Source of the DNA: Ecdyonurus torrentis
Taxonomy: Eukaryota > Arthropoda > Insecta > Ephemeroptera > Heptageniidae
Assembly: GCA_949318235.1 (NCBI GenBank)
Contig: OX439127.1
Location: 21,475,344-21,539,343 of the forward strand
Length of the DNA: 64,000 bases
Direction of reading: 5' to 3'
A program made the position numbers and the translations under genes. How positions within the stretch are numbered: the first letter of the stretch is position 1; each line of letters starts with the position of its first letter. Of the stretch, positions 25,870-38,213 are shown piece after piece. The notes beneath the pieces were generated by a model, which was not told the DNA's origin, did not search any database, and was given only the letters and a program-made list of their open reading frames with translations.

Positions 25870-26335
25870 TCATTCATTCATTCATTCATTCATTCATTCA
25901 TTCATTCATTCATTCATTCATTCATTCATTCATTCATTCATTCATTCATTCATTCATTCATTCATTCATTCATTCATTCATTCATTCATTCATTCATTCA
26001 TTCATTCATTCATTCATTCATTCATTCATTCATTCATTCATTCATTCATTCATTCATTCATTCATTCATTCATTCATTCATTCATTCATTCATTCATTCA
26101 TTCATTCATTCATTCATTCATTCATTCATTCATTCATTCATTCATTCATTCATTCATTCATTCATTCATTCATTCATTCATTCATTCATTCATTCATTCA
26201 TTCATTCATTCATTCATTCATTCATTCATTCATTCATTCATTCATTCATTCATTCATTCATTCATTCATTCATTCATTCATTCATTCATTCATTCATTCA
26301 TTCATTCATTCATTCATTCATTCATTCATTCATTT
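25870..26335. repeat. (CATT)n tetranucleotide satellite
   Basis: About 116 perfect copies of CATT over 466 bp, with no variant units seen. Because 4 x 3 = 12, all three forward frames read as FIHS repeats, which explains the 235- and 178-codon frames. It is the largest perfect array in the window. Confidence 0.98.
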
Positions 26336-27044
26336 TTAATATGTTATAATTTAAAAGCCGCTAACGTTCAGCCGAAGTCAAAAACTGGAAACGGCAAGGT
26401 TTTTCCTCATATAAGAAGCTATACAGTATGTGCTTTTGCAGGTTGCCTATACTTTTCATTCTCAAACTTTTGGCGAGAGCTGTACAATAAATTAAGATCT
26501 TTCCTTCCTTTATGACTTTGTCCATATCAAGAAAACTAAGAAATCCTTTTGTCCAATTTTACCAATATTATTTAGTAACTTTACTAACGTTTCATTCATT
26601 ACTTTATATAAATGTAAAGAAGATTATTTTTTTTTATTAGTATTATTTAGTTTTAGATTAATCTTAGTTAGAGTCCTTTGATGTCATAGATGAGTGTTGA
26701 GTTGAAACTTCTTTACTTGAGATTATATATCGACTTTACTCACAGGGTTAACTCAAGTCACCACTCTTGAGACATTTTTTTTTTCCTTCCTTTTTACGAA
26801 ACTAAAAATAAAGTCTCTTGCAATTACTGTCAGATGTGATAATGTTTTAAACATAAACTCATCTTTGCTACAGTTATTATTATTGTTATATACATCATTC
26901 ATATATTTTATGAATTATGATTATTTTTATCAGACAGCACAGCTTCAAATTTATTGATCAAGGTTATTTTCTAGTGGAATATGAATGTATATGGATTTTA
27001 TTGAAGAAAAAAGCATATGAATAAACTTACTTCATAATATATTT
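26336..27044. other. AT-rich stretch without a gene
   Basis: Unique, moderately AT-rich sequence. No recognised gene or family. Confidence 0.55.
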
Positions 27045-27490
27045 ATATCGTTGGTATTGGTGTATAGTGCAAAATGAATAATTTTCTTATTAGTTTGTTG
27101 AAGTACTTGTTTAAAAGTGATATGTGTAAAAATACTGAATTAAATATGTATAAAGTGCATCTCAAAAGGTTAAGTAAAAAAGTTTGTGTATTAATTTGTG
27201 CATAATTAGAGTAGTGTTGGTTAATGACTAATGGGGGAGACGCTGTTTTGAGACCGACTATTGCTGATTTTGCTCGCATCCGCTTCCGTTTCGACATACT
27301 GCGCATGCGTAGTGATTAGAAACGGAAACGGATGTAACTTGGGTCGCGTGGGGTCGGCTTTGGAGCAGTTGTTCCTTTATTGGTCAATTCATATCGTTGG
27401 TAATGTTATGAAGTGCAAATGAGTAATTTACCCATTATTTTGCCGAAGTACTAGTTTAAAAATGGTATGTGTAAATAATTAACTAAATAT
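27045..27490. repeat. Direct repeats of about 100 bp flanking a GC-rich palindrome
   Basis: 27045-27149 and 27391-27490 are diverged direct copies (ATATCGTTGGTA, AGTGCAAA, GAAGTACT, GTTTAAAA, TATGTGTAAA in the same order), with a period of about 346 bp. The GC-rich centre is annotated separately. This could be a tandem duplication or a short LTR-like unit. Confidence 0.55.
27230..27386. promoter_or_regulatory. Promoter-like GC island centred on an NRF1-like palindrome
   Basis: 27277-27334 is a near-perfect palindrome (CATCCGCTTCCGTTTC against GAAACGGAAACGGATG). Its exact centre is GCGCATGCG, close to the NRF1 consensus TGCGCATGCGCA. The arms contain GGAA cores like ETS sites, and an inverted CCAAT (ATTGG) lies at about 27380. 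NRF1, ETS and CCAAT together are typical of housekeeping promoters. No adjacent coding exon is recognisable, so a repeat remnant is equally possible. Confidence 0.3.
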
Positions 27491-27753
27491 GTTTTGTATC
27501 TGAATATTTCATAAAAAGCGTCTCCTATGATAATGTTATTTTGTCAAAACTAATTTGTTGTAAATTTGTTAATTAAAAAATGTATTTTTCTGGTCAAGGT
27601 TCATATAATACGGTTGAAAAAGCCGTGTATGCGCCTGAAATAAAGTTATTATATTATTATTATTATTGATACTATCATTATTATTATTATATAGTATTAT
27701 TTGTAATCTAATTTTGACAAATAGAAAATAATTTGTTTCCCAAGGTACGTATG

Positions 27754-28058
27754 TTAAAGGAACTGTATACAGACCAAACAACACGTAATTTATAGTTTAT
27801 TTATCACAAAATGGGACATCTAAAAGTATTATCAATTTTCATTACACACGAGAGCGCGAAAAAACTGCAAAGCAGGCAAAACGCACATCTTTTGAACCAT
27901 CCTGACGTATAGTAAGGATTGTCAGCATATAATAGAAAAAGTTGTGCGGGTTGCATAAGTTGAAAATTTGTTGATACGTTTAAAATTGAAGTTTTGAAAA
28001 TCCCACTTTGTCTTTATTGAATTAAAAGGGTATATGTTTTGTTTGTACGGTCGCTTAA
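27754..28058 (+). mobile_element. MITE related to family A, divergent copy 5
   Basis: TTAA at both borders. The left end TTAAAGGAACTGTATACAGACC and the complement of the right end share a longer inverted repeat than other A copies, extending through ACAAAATGGGA. The core GTTGTGCGGGTTGCATAAGT and GAGAGCGCGAAAAAACTGCAAAG is clearly family A. The CRE is degenerate (TGACGTAT). It probably represents an older or sister subfamily. Confidence 0.7.
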
Positions 28059-29274
28059 AGATCTGTGAATGACGCTATTTAAATAGTAACAATTGAGATA
28101 TTTAACAATTTTACTCATTTTAGTAAAGTAAAATCCACGAAAGTAAAATTTATAATAATTCGATCTTCTGCTCTGAAAAAATAAAAGATGTAATTTCTGC
28201 TGCATATAATACACATACTATAAATGTTGCCATTTTGGCTATAAACAACAACATTATGTTGTACAAGATATTTTGTAACGCTGTGCAGCACAATTATATT
28301 ATTCAATACTGCAAAAAGTACGTTTTTTTCTTTTCTAAATGCTGCTGAAATCAGAAAAGCATCAATATTACATTTATTATTGAAATCAAATATTTATAAA
28401 ATGCTGTGATTTGCTTGACTTTTCAACAAGGAAAATTTTCAAAACTCCTTAACAACCTGTCACAAAATCAAATTGAAATATCTTCATGTTGAAAATCCTT
28501 CAGTTATAGCAGAAAAAAGAAAAATAACAAAATAAGATCTTTGTGTGAAATGTTGTGACTTTCAAGGTCTTAAAATATATTATTGTGTGAAATGATGTAG
28601 ACCACATTTTAACTACGCCCATCTATAACCCCAAATAGGGTAGACTTTGTCAGTTTATTGTTAGCTTTCCGAATAACACTTTTGACGAATGCACCCCTAA
28701 AAAAATCGTGCAGAATTTAAAGGTAATTCATATTTTTATATATATTTTATTAGAATCATTTTGAAATCCCCATGAAACAAAGTTCCTACTGTTTAAACCT
28801 GTTATTACAGTTCTTCAATGGTATGACAGTATTAAATGCTTGTGTAATCCTACATAATTTAACTTCTTATAACTTCTCCCTTCTAAAAGTTTAGAAGTTT
28901 GTGTAAGAACAGTTTTAAATTTTACAAAGAGCATAAATTTTTGATTGTCATTATATAAAAAGTGCATAAAGAAAGATATTAAAAAAGAAGAAGAAGAAAG
29001 AGAGAAATAGGAAGTTAAAAAAAGGGAAAAAAAAGAAACAGATTGAAAAGATATATATTTTTATAGATTGGTAAATATTCATTGTTATTCATGTGTAGAA
29101 ATTGAAACACAAAACAATGTACCTTTTATTATTATTGTTATTATTATTATTATTTTTTTATTTGCATTGAGAAGCTTTAAAATATGAAGTAAAGTTGTGT
29201 TATAAATCTCCATAAAGCAGCACATATCGAGTTTGGATATAGAGGCGTGGTGGATGGGGTGGTGTGAGTGGGCC
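28059..29274. other. AT-rich stretch without a gene
   Basis: Mostly unique AT-rich sequence. A somewhat GC-richer patch near 28570-28710 (ACTACGCCCATC..GCACCCC) is unidentified. A purine-rich stretch lies at 28980-29040. Confidence 0.55.

Positions 29275-29362
<88 letters not shown>
29275..29362. repeat. (AG)n microsatellite
   Basis: GA run of about 88 bp with two AAAG interruptions. GC-richer flanks on both sides (29240-29275, 29363-29415) are unidentified. Confidence 0.97.
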
Positions 29363-29365
<3 letters not shown>

Positions 29366-29513
29366 TGTTGTGGGTTGCATACGATCCAGCAGGCGGCAGG
29401 AGTAGGCAGCGGGCTATTGATTGCTTGCTAGCTCGTTCGTTTGTATGAGTGTTCACGAAGCCAATGTTACATGTTATATACTTTACCCCTGGTGTACACT
29501 ACCCCACACCCCC

Positions 29514-29518
<5 letters not shown>

Positions 29519-29574
<56 letters not shown>
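29519..29574. repeat. (AT)n microsatellite
   Basis: Pure TA run. Confidence 0.97.
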
Positions 29575-29576
<2 letters not shown>

Positions 29577-29841
29577 TCTATTATAAGACCCATCCCAGTT
29601 ACATGTTATTGTTAACTACAAACATAGTACATACATACACTATTTTATATACGATGATGAATACAATACAACGAAAACTACTAACTTTTAGCTCAATTAT
29701 ATTATTCTCTCTCTCTTTCTGTCTGAAAAACACAATTTTGGTATATTAAAACTTGTATTCATATACGATATAATTTGAAATTATATATATATATACATAT
29801 AAGAAAGAATATCATATTATTTAAATCACTTGTACGTATGT

Positions 29842-30348
<507 letters not shown>

Positions 30349-30428
<80 letters not shown>
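30349..30428. repeat. (AG)n microsatellite
   Basis: Pure GA run of about 80 bp. Confidence 0.97.
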
Positions 30429-30430
<2 letters not shown>

Positions 30431-30658
30431 TGAATACGCGTAATCAGAAAGGTCATTCATATTTCCGTTTTATATCGCGTCTCTAAAAACTATGAATGAA
30501 AAAGAGGATTATTTTAACATTGAATCATTAAATGGAAAATAAATACTATAACGTACGAATATCGTACAACTAAAATTATAACGTGAGCATAGGGGGGTAT
30601 AGGACAGACTTTGCTAATAATAATCACAGCGTTTTGTCACACTAATCGGAAGACCAAT

Positions 30659-30992
30659 AAGGAAGACTACAAAAAAATTGAGGTGTTAATTTTATTTCAT
30701 ATTCTAAAAGATTAAATTGTCCTGAATCAATATGCATGTGAATTTATGATTTTTGAGTTCATTAAGTATTTTTAATTAATTTTTTAAATTCACGAAATGA
30801 CATCACAGGTTGCACTTTATGCATGTGAGCATAAGAAAAAGTTGCAGCCTGTGACGTCATTTCGCGACTTTTAAAAATTAATTAAAAATACTTAATGAAC
30901 TCAGAAATTAAAAATTCATGCATGTCAGGACAATGTACTCTTTTAGAATATGAAATAAAATTACCCACTAAATTTTTTTTAAATTTTCCTCA
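30659..30992. mobile_element. MITE family C (fold-back), copy 2
   Basis: The best-preserved C copy. Its two halves mirror each other around a short centre (about 30815-30830): AGGAAGACTAC, TTTCATATTCTAAAAGA, TTGTCCTGA, TGAGTTCATTAAGTATTTTT, AATTAATTTTT, AAATGACATCACAGG. The right half carries the intact CRE (30852-30859) where the left half has TGACATCA, so the ancestral palindrome had TGACGTCA on both arms. Confidence 0.85.
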
Positions 30993-31076
30993 TTCGAACA
31001 TTTGGTCCCGTTAAATCTCTTCATCTATAATACATAAGTGGAACAATTTTAAATATACTTTAAATGTACACGAAAA

Positions 31077-31292
31077 GAATAAATTACATAATTTATGCTG
31101 CATTTATGTCATTTTTGTCAGTGTTTAAAAAACACTAAATTAGAACAACATAAATAACTATGCTGTTCTATATAATATTTATGTTTTGTAACATAATTAT
31201 TATCAAGTATAGCATAATATTATACTGTATTGAATAAATTCTGCTGAAAATGAGCTAGCATAATTATTACATATTTATATTTATCCATCTAT
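31077..31292 (+). mobile_element. MITE family B, copy 5
   Basis: It begins TACACGAAAAGAATAAATTA and contains CATAATTTATGCTGCATTTA, GAACAACATAAATAACTATG, GTATAGCATAATATTATACT and GCTGAAAATGAGCTAGCATA. It ends in a decayed TTTATATTTATCC. Confidence 0.75.
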
Positions 31293-31914
31293 ATATTTTT
31301 TTTATTATTTATTCAAATTTAGTTTAGTGATGCCAAAAAAGGTGCAAACTCATTTATATAGTACTTGAATTACAAATTTGCAATGTAACTAGAATTAAAA
31401 TAATACTTAAAATAATTTATGTAACATGATACTTGACAACGAGAGTCTAGGAAACGTAAAATATAATTATCTGACGTATATGATTTCTCTCTATATAATA
31501 TAGTTGTTATATAATATATTAGGTTTGTTAATTTGGATATTGAAATCAGAAATTGTTCTCTGTATATCAAAATAGTAAATACTAAATATTGTATACAGCA
31601 TATATATATATATATATATATATATGCATATGTATAATGATATACATATATCATTGTTTATGTTCATTAATAATAATAATGCTACGGTAAGAAATCATTA
31701 ATATTTGCTGTAATAAAATAGTATACCTTTTTTTAAATAATATATATATTTTTTTATATGAAGGATTATTAGAAATAAGAACTTTTTCTTTCAGGGATAG
31801 GGACAGAATTTGTATGAAAAATTTGCATGATCTTTACTTGGATCACAATAAAAAATTTGTTAATTTGATTAATATGCATTTTCAACTTGTATGTGCAAGA
31901 ATTTTTTTGATTTG
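31293..31914. other. AT-rich stretch without a gene
   Basis: AT-rich with a short (AT)n at about 31601-31625. The 94-codon minus frame (31370-31654) is Tyr/Ile-rich and shows no domain. Confidence 0.55.
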
Positions 31915-32402
31915 ATAATATTTTTTACTGGTCCACGCTTTCGTGTGCCGTGGGACGTGGGGGTCACATGCACATGAATGTAATCTAGTCGTGGCCTGCC
32001 TTAGCGGCAATTTGACCAGTCGAGGCTCCTCCTCGAGATGTAAACCGTTCCGTCGTTTTGGGCGGAACGGCAAAATCGATTATGAAGAAGTCCGAGCCGA
32101 AGACGTCCACATCCAAGATCCGTGGTAAATGTGTGCAGACAAGCCCCGGAACGGTGGCCAATATGTCCTCTTCTGCGCGCACTCTACGTGGTGAAAGATT
32201 ATGAAGATGGATGTAATGACTATGAGGCCGGTGCCTGGTAGTAACAAATTAGCGGAAAAACAAGACAATAGGTTTAAAAAAGAGAAGTGGTTAAAAGGAA
32301 GACGGGAAAACAAGATATAACGGCACAATAGGAAAGTTTACAGGCACCGGCTTAGGTTCCGATGCATACTTCTCACCATCTTGCGCGGAACCTGTATGTA
32401 TG
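31915..32402 (-). repeat. Dispersed GC-richer element E, copy 2
   Basis: Reverse-complement match to 15765-16305 and less decayed. It has overlapping minus-strand frames, including 65 codons at 31985-32182 containing VPGLVC..DVDVFGSDFFIIDFAVPPKTTERF. A pyrimidine-rich AT segment ending in TTACTACCAG before GCACCGGCC looks like an intron acceptor, so this may be a copied or fragmented gene region rather than a simple repeat. The product is not recognised. Confidence 0.6.
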
Positions 32403-33198
32403 TGCAAGCAATGCTCAGAAGAGTACAGTAAAGTATCAATTTTTTGAATTCTTTCGTGAATATACAAAGAATAATGTAAAATTAAGAGTGGAGCAAAAAG
32501 CCTACCTATCAAACTGGCAGGCGTAACTGCATCGTCACTTCTTAGCCTTTCTTTTTTTTTCTTTCTTTTTTTTTTTGTTTACCTTTGTGTACGTATTACG
32601 TAACATGGTTGAATAAGACGAATATGAATCTGAGAAGGGAAAGTATGCATATTAGGTTATACCTAATAGTTAAGAAAGGTTATAATATCTAATATCATAA
32701 GTAAAACATTGAACAACAAGTAACATTCAGGCGATTAAATACGATAAGTCCTGTATAATTTATATTAGTCTTTTTTATCATAAACATTTTCTTAATAATT
32801 GTTTAATTATTTTATGGTAAAATGTAAACAAAGTCAACTTCTTAAACTTTGCTGACAATTCCAACAAAATGGTTTTGATTGTTTTAACTTCCTCTATAAG
32901 CAATGTACGATATAGACAAAAAAGTGTCAATAATATAAGATAACATAACATACCAATAACATAACATACCAAAAATAGTTTATTCCAACTTTATTATTAG
33001 CTTATAAAAACTTAAAACACTCCTTACTTCACCTTATTTATTCTCAAAACAAACATATACTTCTGCTTTATAAACTTTATTGTGTTTATAAGTTTATTTT
33101 ATTTCCTCATATTAAAGTTCATAAACTTTTTCATATCAGCGTATCAACAAGGTTTACTAAAGAATGTAATAAAATAATATCAACGAATATTATTTATA
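32403..33198. other. AT-rich stretch without a gene
   Basis: Unique AT-rich sequence. A short duplication CATAACATACCAATAACATAACATACC sits near 32943-32970. No gene seen. Confidence 0.5.
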
Positions 33199-33422
33199 AA
33201 TGAATGAATGAATGAATGAATGAATGAATGAATGAATGAATGAATGAATGAATGAATGAATGAATGAATGAATGAATGAATGAATGAATGAATGAATGAA
33301 TGAATGAATGAATGAATGAATGAATGAATGAATGAATGAATGAATGAATGAATGAATGAATGAATGAATGAATGAATGAATGAATGAATGAATGAATGAA
33401 TGAATGAATGAATGAATGAATA
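33199..33422. repeat. (GAAT)n tetranucleotide satellite
   Basis: About 55 perfect copies over about 222 bp. The motif is the reverse complement of the (CATT)n array at 25870, so the two are inverted relative to each other, about 6.9 kb apart. Confidence 0.98.
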
Positions 33423-33438
33423 ATTCAATAAATCAATC

Positions 33439-33444
<6 letters not shown>

Positions 33445-33505
<61 letters not shown>
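33445..33505. repeat. (AT)n microsatellite
   Basis: TA run that starts 22 bp after the GAAT array. Confidence 0.96.
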
Positions 33506-33510
<5 letters not shown>

Positions 33511-33989
33511 TAAATATATATATATAAGTAAAAAGTACACGAAGAATTACAAGAAATTTCCTTGGTGAAAACATATTTAAATTCATCAATTTCACTTGAG
33601 TTGATTTTGATTGTATAACATTAATTAAGAGAAAACTTTAATTAATGGTATCAAGAAAAACAAACAAAGCTAGTGCGCAGTCGTTTCAAAACAATTTTGT
33701 ATTGGCATTTGATATTAAGTGTGCGTGTATGTAAAATTCGAATTTAATCAAAGTGAGTAGATAAATGATTGCTGGTAAAATTAAAATATAAAATAACAAA
33801 AAGTAAGAAACTCAGCAAACTTGATTTTGTAAATTAATTTTAATGATGTTATATATATTTATATAAACACACAAACACAAACATGCACTCATGTATACTT
33901 TCATGATGTTTACTTTAGCGTATACATATTTTGCACTTTTAATGAAATTTAAAATACAGTATACATGATGTAATGTTTCACTTCTGCAT
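33506..33989. other. AT-rich stretch without a gene
   Basis: Unique AT-rich sequence; nothing recognised. Confidence 0.5.
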
Positions 33990-34284
33990 GAGAAAGACTA
34001 CAACAAAAACTTAGGGGATATTTTATTTCATGTTCTAAAAGAGTACATTGTCCTGAATCGATAAATATGTAAATTTCTAATTTTTGAGTCTATTAAGTAT
34101 TTTTAATTAATTTTTGAAAGTCACGAAAAGACGTCACAGGCTGCAACTTTTTCCTATGCCCAAATACTTAAATATTTAATGGACTCAAAAATAACAAATT
34201 CATACATGTATCGGTTCAGTACAATGTACTCTTTTATAGAGTATGGAATAAAATTACCCCCTAAAAATTGTTAGTCTTCCTTAC
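33990..34284. mobile_element. MITE family C (fold-back), copy 3
   Basis: Left end AGAAAGACTACAAC, then TTTCATGTTCTAAAAGAGTA, TTGTCCTGAATCGAT and TATTAAGTATTTTTAATTAA. The right half is partly deleted (TAAATATTTAATGGACTC..) but ends TTAGTCTTCCTT. The CRE is degenerate (AGACGTCA). Confidence 0.75.
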
Positions 34285-34347
34285 ATTAATATTTTGAGTT
34301 CATTGTTTATCGAATGGTTGTCCGGACTGAATGAATGAATGAATATA

Positions 34348-34390
<43 letters not shown>

Positions 34391-35947
34391 AATTCAATAT
34401 TCATAAAAAGGTGAAAGATTTAATCAAATTCAATATTATTAGCGAGCAATCTAAATTTGAATTGTACGCATCCTGTACAACATAATGGACATGCAATTTG
34501 CCTAACTTACATAATGAATAATAACCTTTAAAATCTCATAAAAAAAAAGTAAATCTATGATAGAAAAGAAATTCAAGCTGATAAATGTATTCTGTGTGTG
34601 TTAATACTAGTAATTTTTTACATTCAAATTCTTAATTCACATCTACAAATCAAATAATTTATTGGCGTCTTCAAAACAAGTTAAATACAAATTCGCAGAC
34701 ATCATTAGACATTATAAAGCTGCATGTTCAGCAATAAGTTGTCTGTAAATTTGTACTTGTGTTATATATAAATAATTTGTTTTTAAAAAACAATTCAATT
34801 AATTACTAGTAATTACTTATATTTTATATACAAATTATCACACAAATATTAGTCTTTAATTTAATAAAATGTATAATAAATAATAAAAAAATATAGCCAT
34901 GGACTCACTCAAGTGTTAGGATTTTGTCACATACTGTATTTATAGCAAAAATATACATTTTAAATTTTTGAAAATTACTATCATCGTTATAATGATATAC
35001 TATCCTGTAAAATATGTCTAATAAATCTAATTGTGTTGGAATAACAGTAATATATAATTAAACTTAATGATGACAACATTTCATAACTTCAATTAAATTT
35101 AGACAAGTTTTTCTTTGATTTTTTATTTTAATTTTCAGCAAGAGATAGTATTAGCTGTATGAAAAGATAATCACAAATTCAATTATATATTGAAAATCAG
35201 TTGAGATAAGTAGAAATATTGCAAAATTGTGAGTTTTGTGCTTTTTTTTCTATTTTTTTTTTATATATAATCGTGATCAGTGATCACAAGTTATCACAAC
35301 CAAGTGGGTGGAAAAAAAAGTCAGTGTGAGCCTTATGTATTTACTTACTTGAACGATTACATAACATCGGAAAGAGATGTCAGATTTACAAAGTAAGCTT
35401 AAGAGTTTAATTTGCAGCAACGAATTATAACACCGTCAACTTCATTTTTAAACATGCAAAATTCAACATTTACTTAAAAATTGAGGATATCCAATGTACC
35501 ATTACATCCCTTTCCATTTCATCAATTTTCATCCCTTGTTTGTCCGATGTTAGTTAAAATATAAATCCAATTGTTATGTTAACAATGTAATTTGTGAATA
35601 GGATCAAAAACTGGGTAAAATTGGACGTGACAAAAAATTTAATTAACTTCGTGATGAAAAAGGGAGTAAAAACGGATAAAAAAAATTTTTCACCTCATTG
35701 TGAAATTTAAATCGAAGATTCAACTAATTTAGTTATAGAATTGCGAGAAGGCAGAATGCTATACAGAGTGCATGCAGGTGATCACTGAAGCCAAGCAACG
35801 TCAAGCATGGCCCATACTTGGGGTGATGACCAAAATTATTTTAGTTTTGTTTGTTTGTTTGTTGTTTTTTAGTTCAAAATTTGTGCTTTTTTTTAGTCTG
35901 AATTTACGTCCACTCTTGTCACTATATATTATGCTACAAACAAGAGT
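34285..35947. other. AT-rich stretch without a gene
   Basis: Contains a short GAAT/(AT)n patch at 34327-34387, otherwise unique AT-rich DNA. The open frame at 35772-36008 is extended by the AAAAA/GAGAG tract and shows no domain. Confidence 0.55.
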
Positions 35948-35961
35948 AAAAAAAAAAAAAA

Positions 35962-36003
<42 letters not shown>
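35948..36003. repeat. poly-A plus (GA)n compound microsatellite
   Basis: A run of about 23 A residues followed by (GA)16. Confidence 0.96.
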
Positions 36004-36007
<4 letters not shown>

Positions 36008-36166
36008 AAATCCTGGTTAAGAATAGACGAAATTTTCAGACCAAAAGAGGAGTACGTACAATTATTTCCTCTCAAGATTTGTCAACAAAAACATGTAATT
36101 CAAATGCTTGCACTATTTTTAGGACTTTATTGTGGACTGTTACTTGTCTATCTCGAATATAGACTT

Positions 36167-36819
36167 ATAGGGTGTGTGCGCATGACGTCATAATAAATTC
36201 ACTTCGATGCCATGATTGAGCAACGAATAAAATTGCTTATAGCATAGGATAAACGTGAGTTTTCGCTATTTTCTTTGGACAATAAGTAATTTTTTGTTGT
36301 CATTATTGTTTTTCTTGCATATTTAAAGCCATAGACCACATAAAACAGCATGTGCTTTTTAATGAATAAACACGAAATGGGATATTCAAATCTGATGACA
36401 ATTTTTACCAGAATGTTAATGTAGCCCCACGAGAGAGCGTGAAAAAACTGTAAAGTATGCAATTTGCTTGACTATATTCATGTTTATGACGTCAGAAACA
36501 TGCAAAAATTAGTATGAAAATGTTATGCGGGTTGCATAAATTAAAATTTCTGATCACTGCCACGGGGTTTTTTTGGGTTTTGAGACAAACTTATGTTATT
36601 TATGTAAATCCCATCAAGTGTTTTGTGATATAAATGCTTATGTTTTTCTCTGATCTATTCCTTTAAGAACCTAATACAACTTGTTAATAGCATCAATTTT
36701 CTCAAAAAAAATTGCTTAGTATTTTTAAACTGGCAAAATGTGCCATTTTCCCATACCGGCCTAATTTATTTAGTCCTCACTTATGGCGTTGACTTGAACA
36801 AGAATGCAACCACCGTATA
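36167..36819 (+). mobile_element. MITE family D, copy 1, interrupted by an A copy
   Basis: Left end TATAGGGTGTGTGCGCATGA with a CRE (36183-36190). The D interior follows (GAGCAACGAATAA, TTGTTTTTCTTGCATA) up to 36326. After the inserted A copy, D resumes at 36667 (CAACTTGTTAATAGCATCAA, TTAAACTGGCAAAATG, CCATACCGGCC) and ends ACAAGAATGCAACCACC..TATA. Without the insert it is about 310 bp, the same as D copy 2. Confidence 0.85.
36323..36666 (+). mobile_element. MITE family A, copy 6, inserted in D
   Basis: Complete copy, about 344 bp, flanked by TTAA on both sides. Removing it with one TTAA restores the D sequence (GCATATTTAAGAACCTAAT compared with GCATACTTGAGGTACTAAT in D copy 5). This shows directly that A inserts into TTAA and duplicates it. 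CRE at 36487-36494. Confidence 0.92.
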
Positions 36820-37747
36820 GGCAGGGGTAAAAATGTTTTCATAACGGGACCTGTTCAGACTGATTACACTATTAGGGGGGGGGGGATTCCTCTTGGAAGG
36901 GGTAAGTTTTGGAAGGGGATTTTTTTACTGCAATTTTTACTATTTTTGCAATGAAAATGGGCAATAACTCGATTGAGAATATTACAGTAAAATTTAATGC
37001 CTCATGAACATCAATATTTGCTGTATTAATATTTATTCATTCTATTTTAAATAATAAATGCAAAATAAAATAAATATTATAAATGAATAATTTATTCCGC
37101 ATTATATTTTTTAGAATAATATGCTAATATGCATTAATGCACAAAGCATACATTTGTGAACAAATAAGCAAATATAAATAAATGTTTATGCACATTAAAT
37201 ATTGATATTTACTAGTTTGTAAATAGATTTAAATTTCCTCCTTCAAAACAAATAGTAAAATAAAAAAGAAAGAAAATAATTTATCGTTATAATACGTAAT
37301 AGTAAAATAGTAATATGAAAATATCTGGAAAATATAGACATACACATTTTTAGGTAGCATTTCATAATGAGCTAAAAATAAATCTTAGCAATAAATAGGA
37401 AAAAAGTACAGATATTTCACATTTAGAGCACTGCTGAATCAAGAACTTTTATTTTCGAAGCATGTAAAACACGGTCCTCCCGTGTAAAGCTGCACATATT
37501 AAACAAATAATAATAAAATAACAAAAGGCTTTTGCCTATCAAAGAATCAATAGAAGACTTGCAAAAGTTTTTTTTTTAGTGAGAAAATAAACAAACTCAA
37601 AGCACAACAATACTATAACAAAGTGTTGCAGATGACTTTGTGTTCCTGTCCTAATTTATATAGCATGTTTTCTTATGGGGAAATGAAGCAGCTATAACTT
37701 GAGTTAAAAAATTTCCCCTTACTGATTTTTATCCTTCTATAATATCC
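36820..37747. other. Stretch without a gene; short G-rich patch
   Basis: An 11-G run at about 36875-36885 is followed by two TTGGAAGGGG units, which is unusual for this AT-rich sequence. The rest is AT-rich with no recognised family. Confidence 0.5.
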
Positions 37748-37830
37748 AGTGGCGGTCCTACAGGGGGGATTGAGGGGCGGATATCCCCGGGCCCACTAGG
37801 CTTGGGGGGCCCGGAACGAGGCCTACATGT
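37748..37830. repeat. G-rich fragment resembling a hAT-type transposon end
   Basis: CAGTGGCGGTCCTACAGGGG followed by GGGG and GGGCCC blocks. CAGTGGCGG at the start of a G-rich stretch is typical of the termini of many animal hAT elements. I see no partner end or 8-bp duplication, so this would be a solo or truncated end. Confidence 0.35.
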
Positions 37831-37982
37831 AAAAAATTCAAAGCTAACGAAAAAAAAAAGAAAAAAAAAAGGAAGTTAAGGGACGGGAAGAAGAAGAAGA
37901 GAGAGAGAGAGAGAGAAGTTTATGAACCAATTTAATGATTTTCTTTAGTAAAATTTATCCCTAACAAATTATCCAAACAAAT

Positions 37983-37986
<4 letters not shown>

Positions 37987-38064
<78 letters not shown>
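37987..38064. repeat. (AT)n microsatellite
   Basis: TA run of about 78 bp. Confidence 0.97.
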
Positions 38065-38069
<5 letters not shown>

Positions 38070-38213
38070 AAGCATATAAATTTACAGATAAAATACAATA
38101 TCTCTTAATTTACTATAGTAATAATTACAACTTAATTCAGTATTTTTTTTAAGTTTTAAATAAGGGCTGCCCTGGTTTAAAAAGGTAAAATAAACTACTT
38201 ACGAGAATTATAA

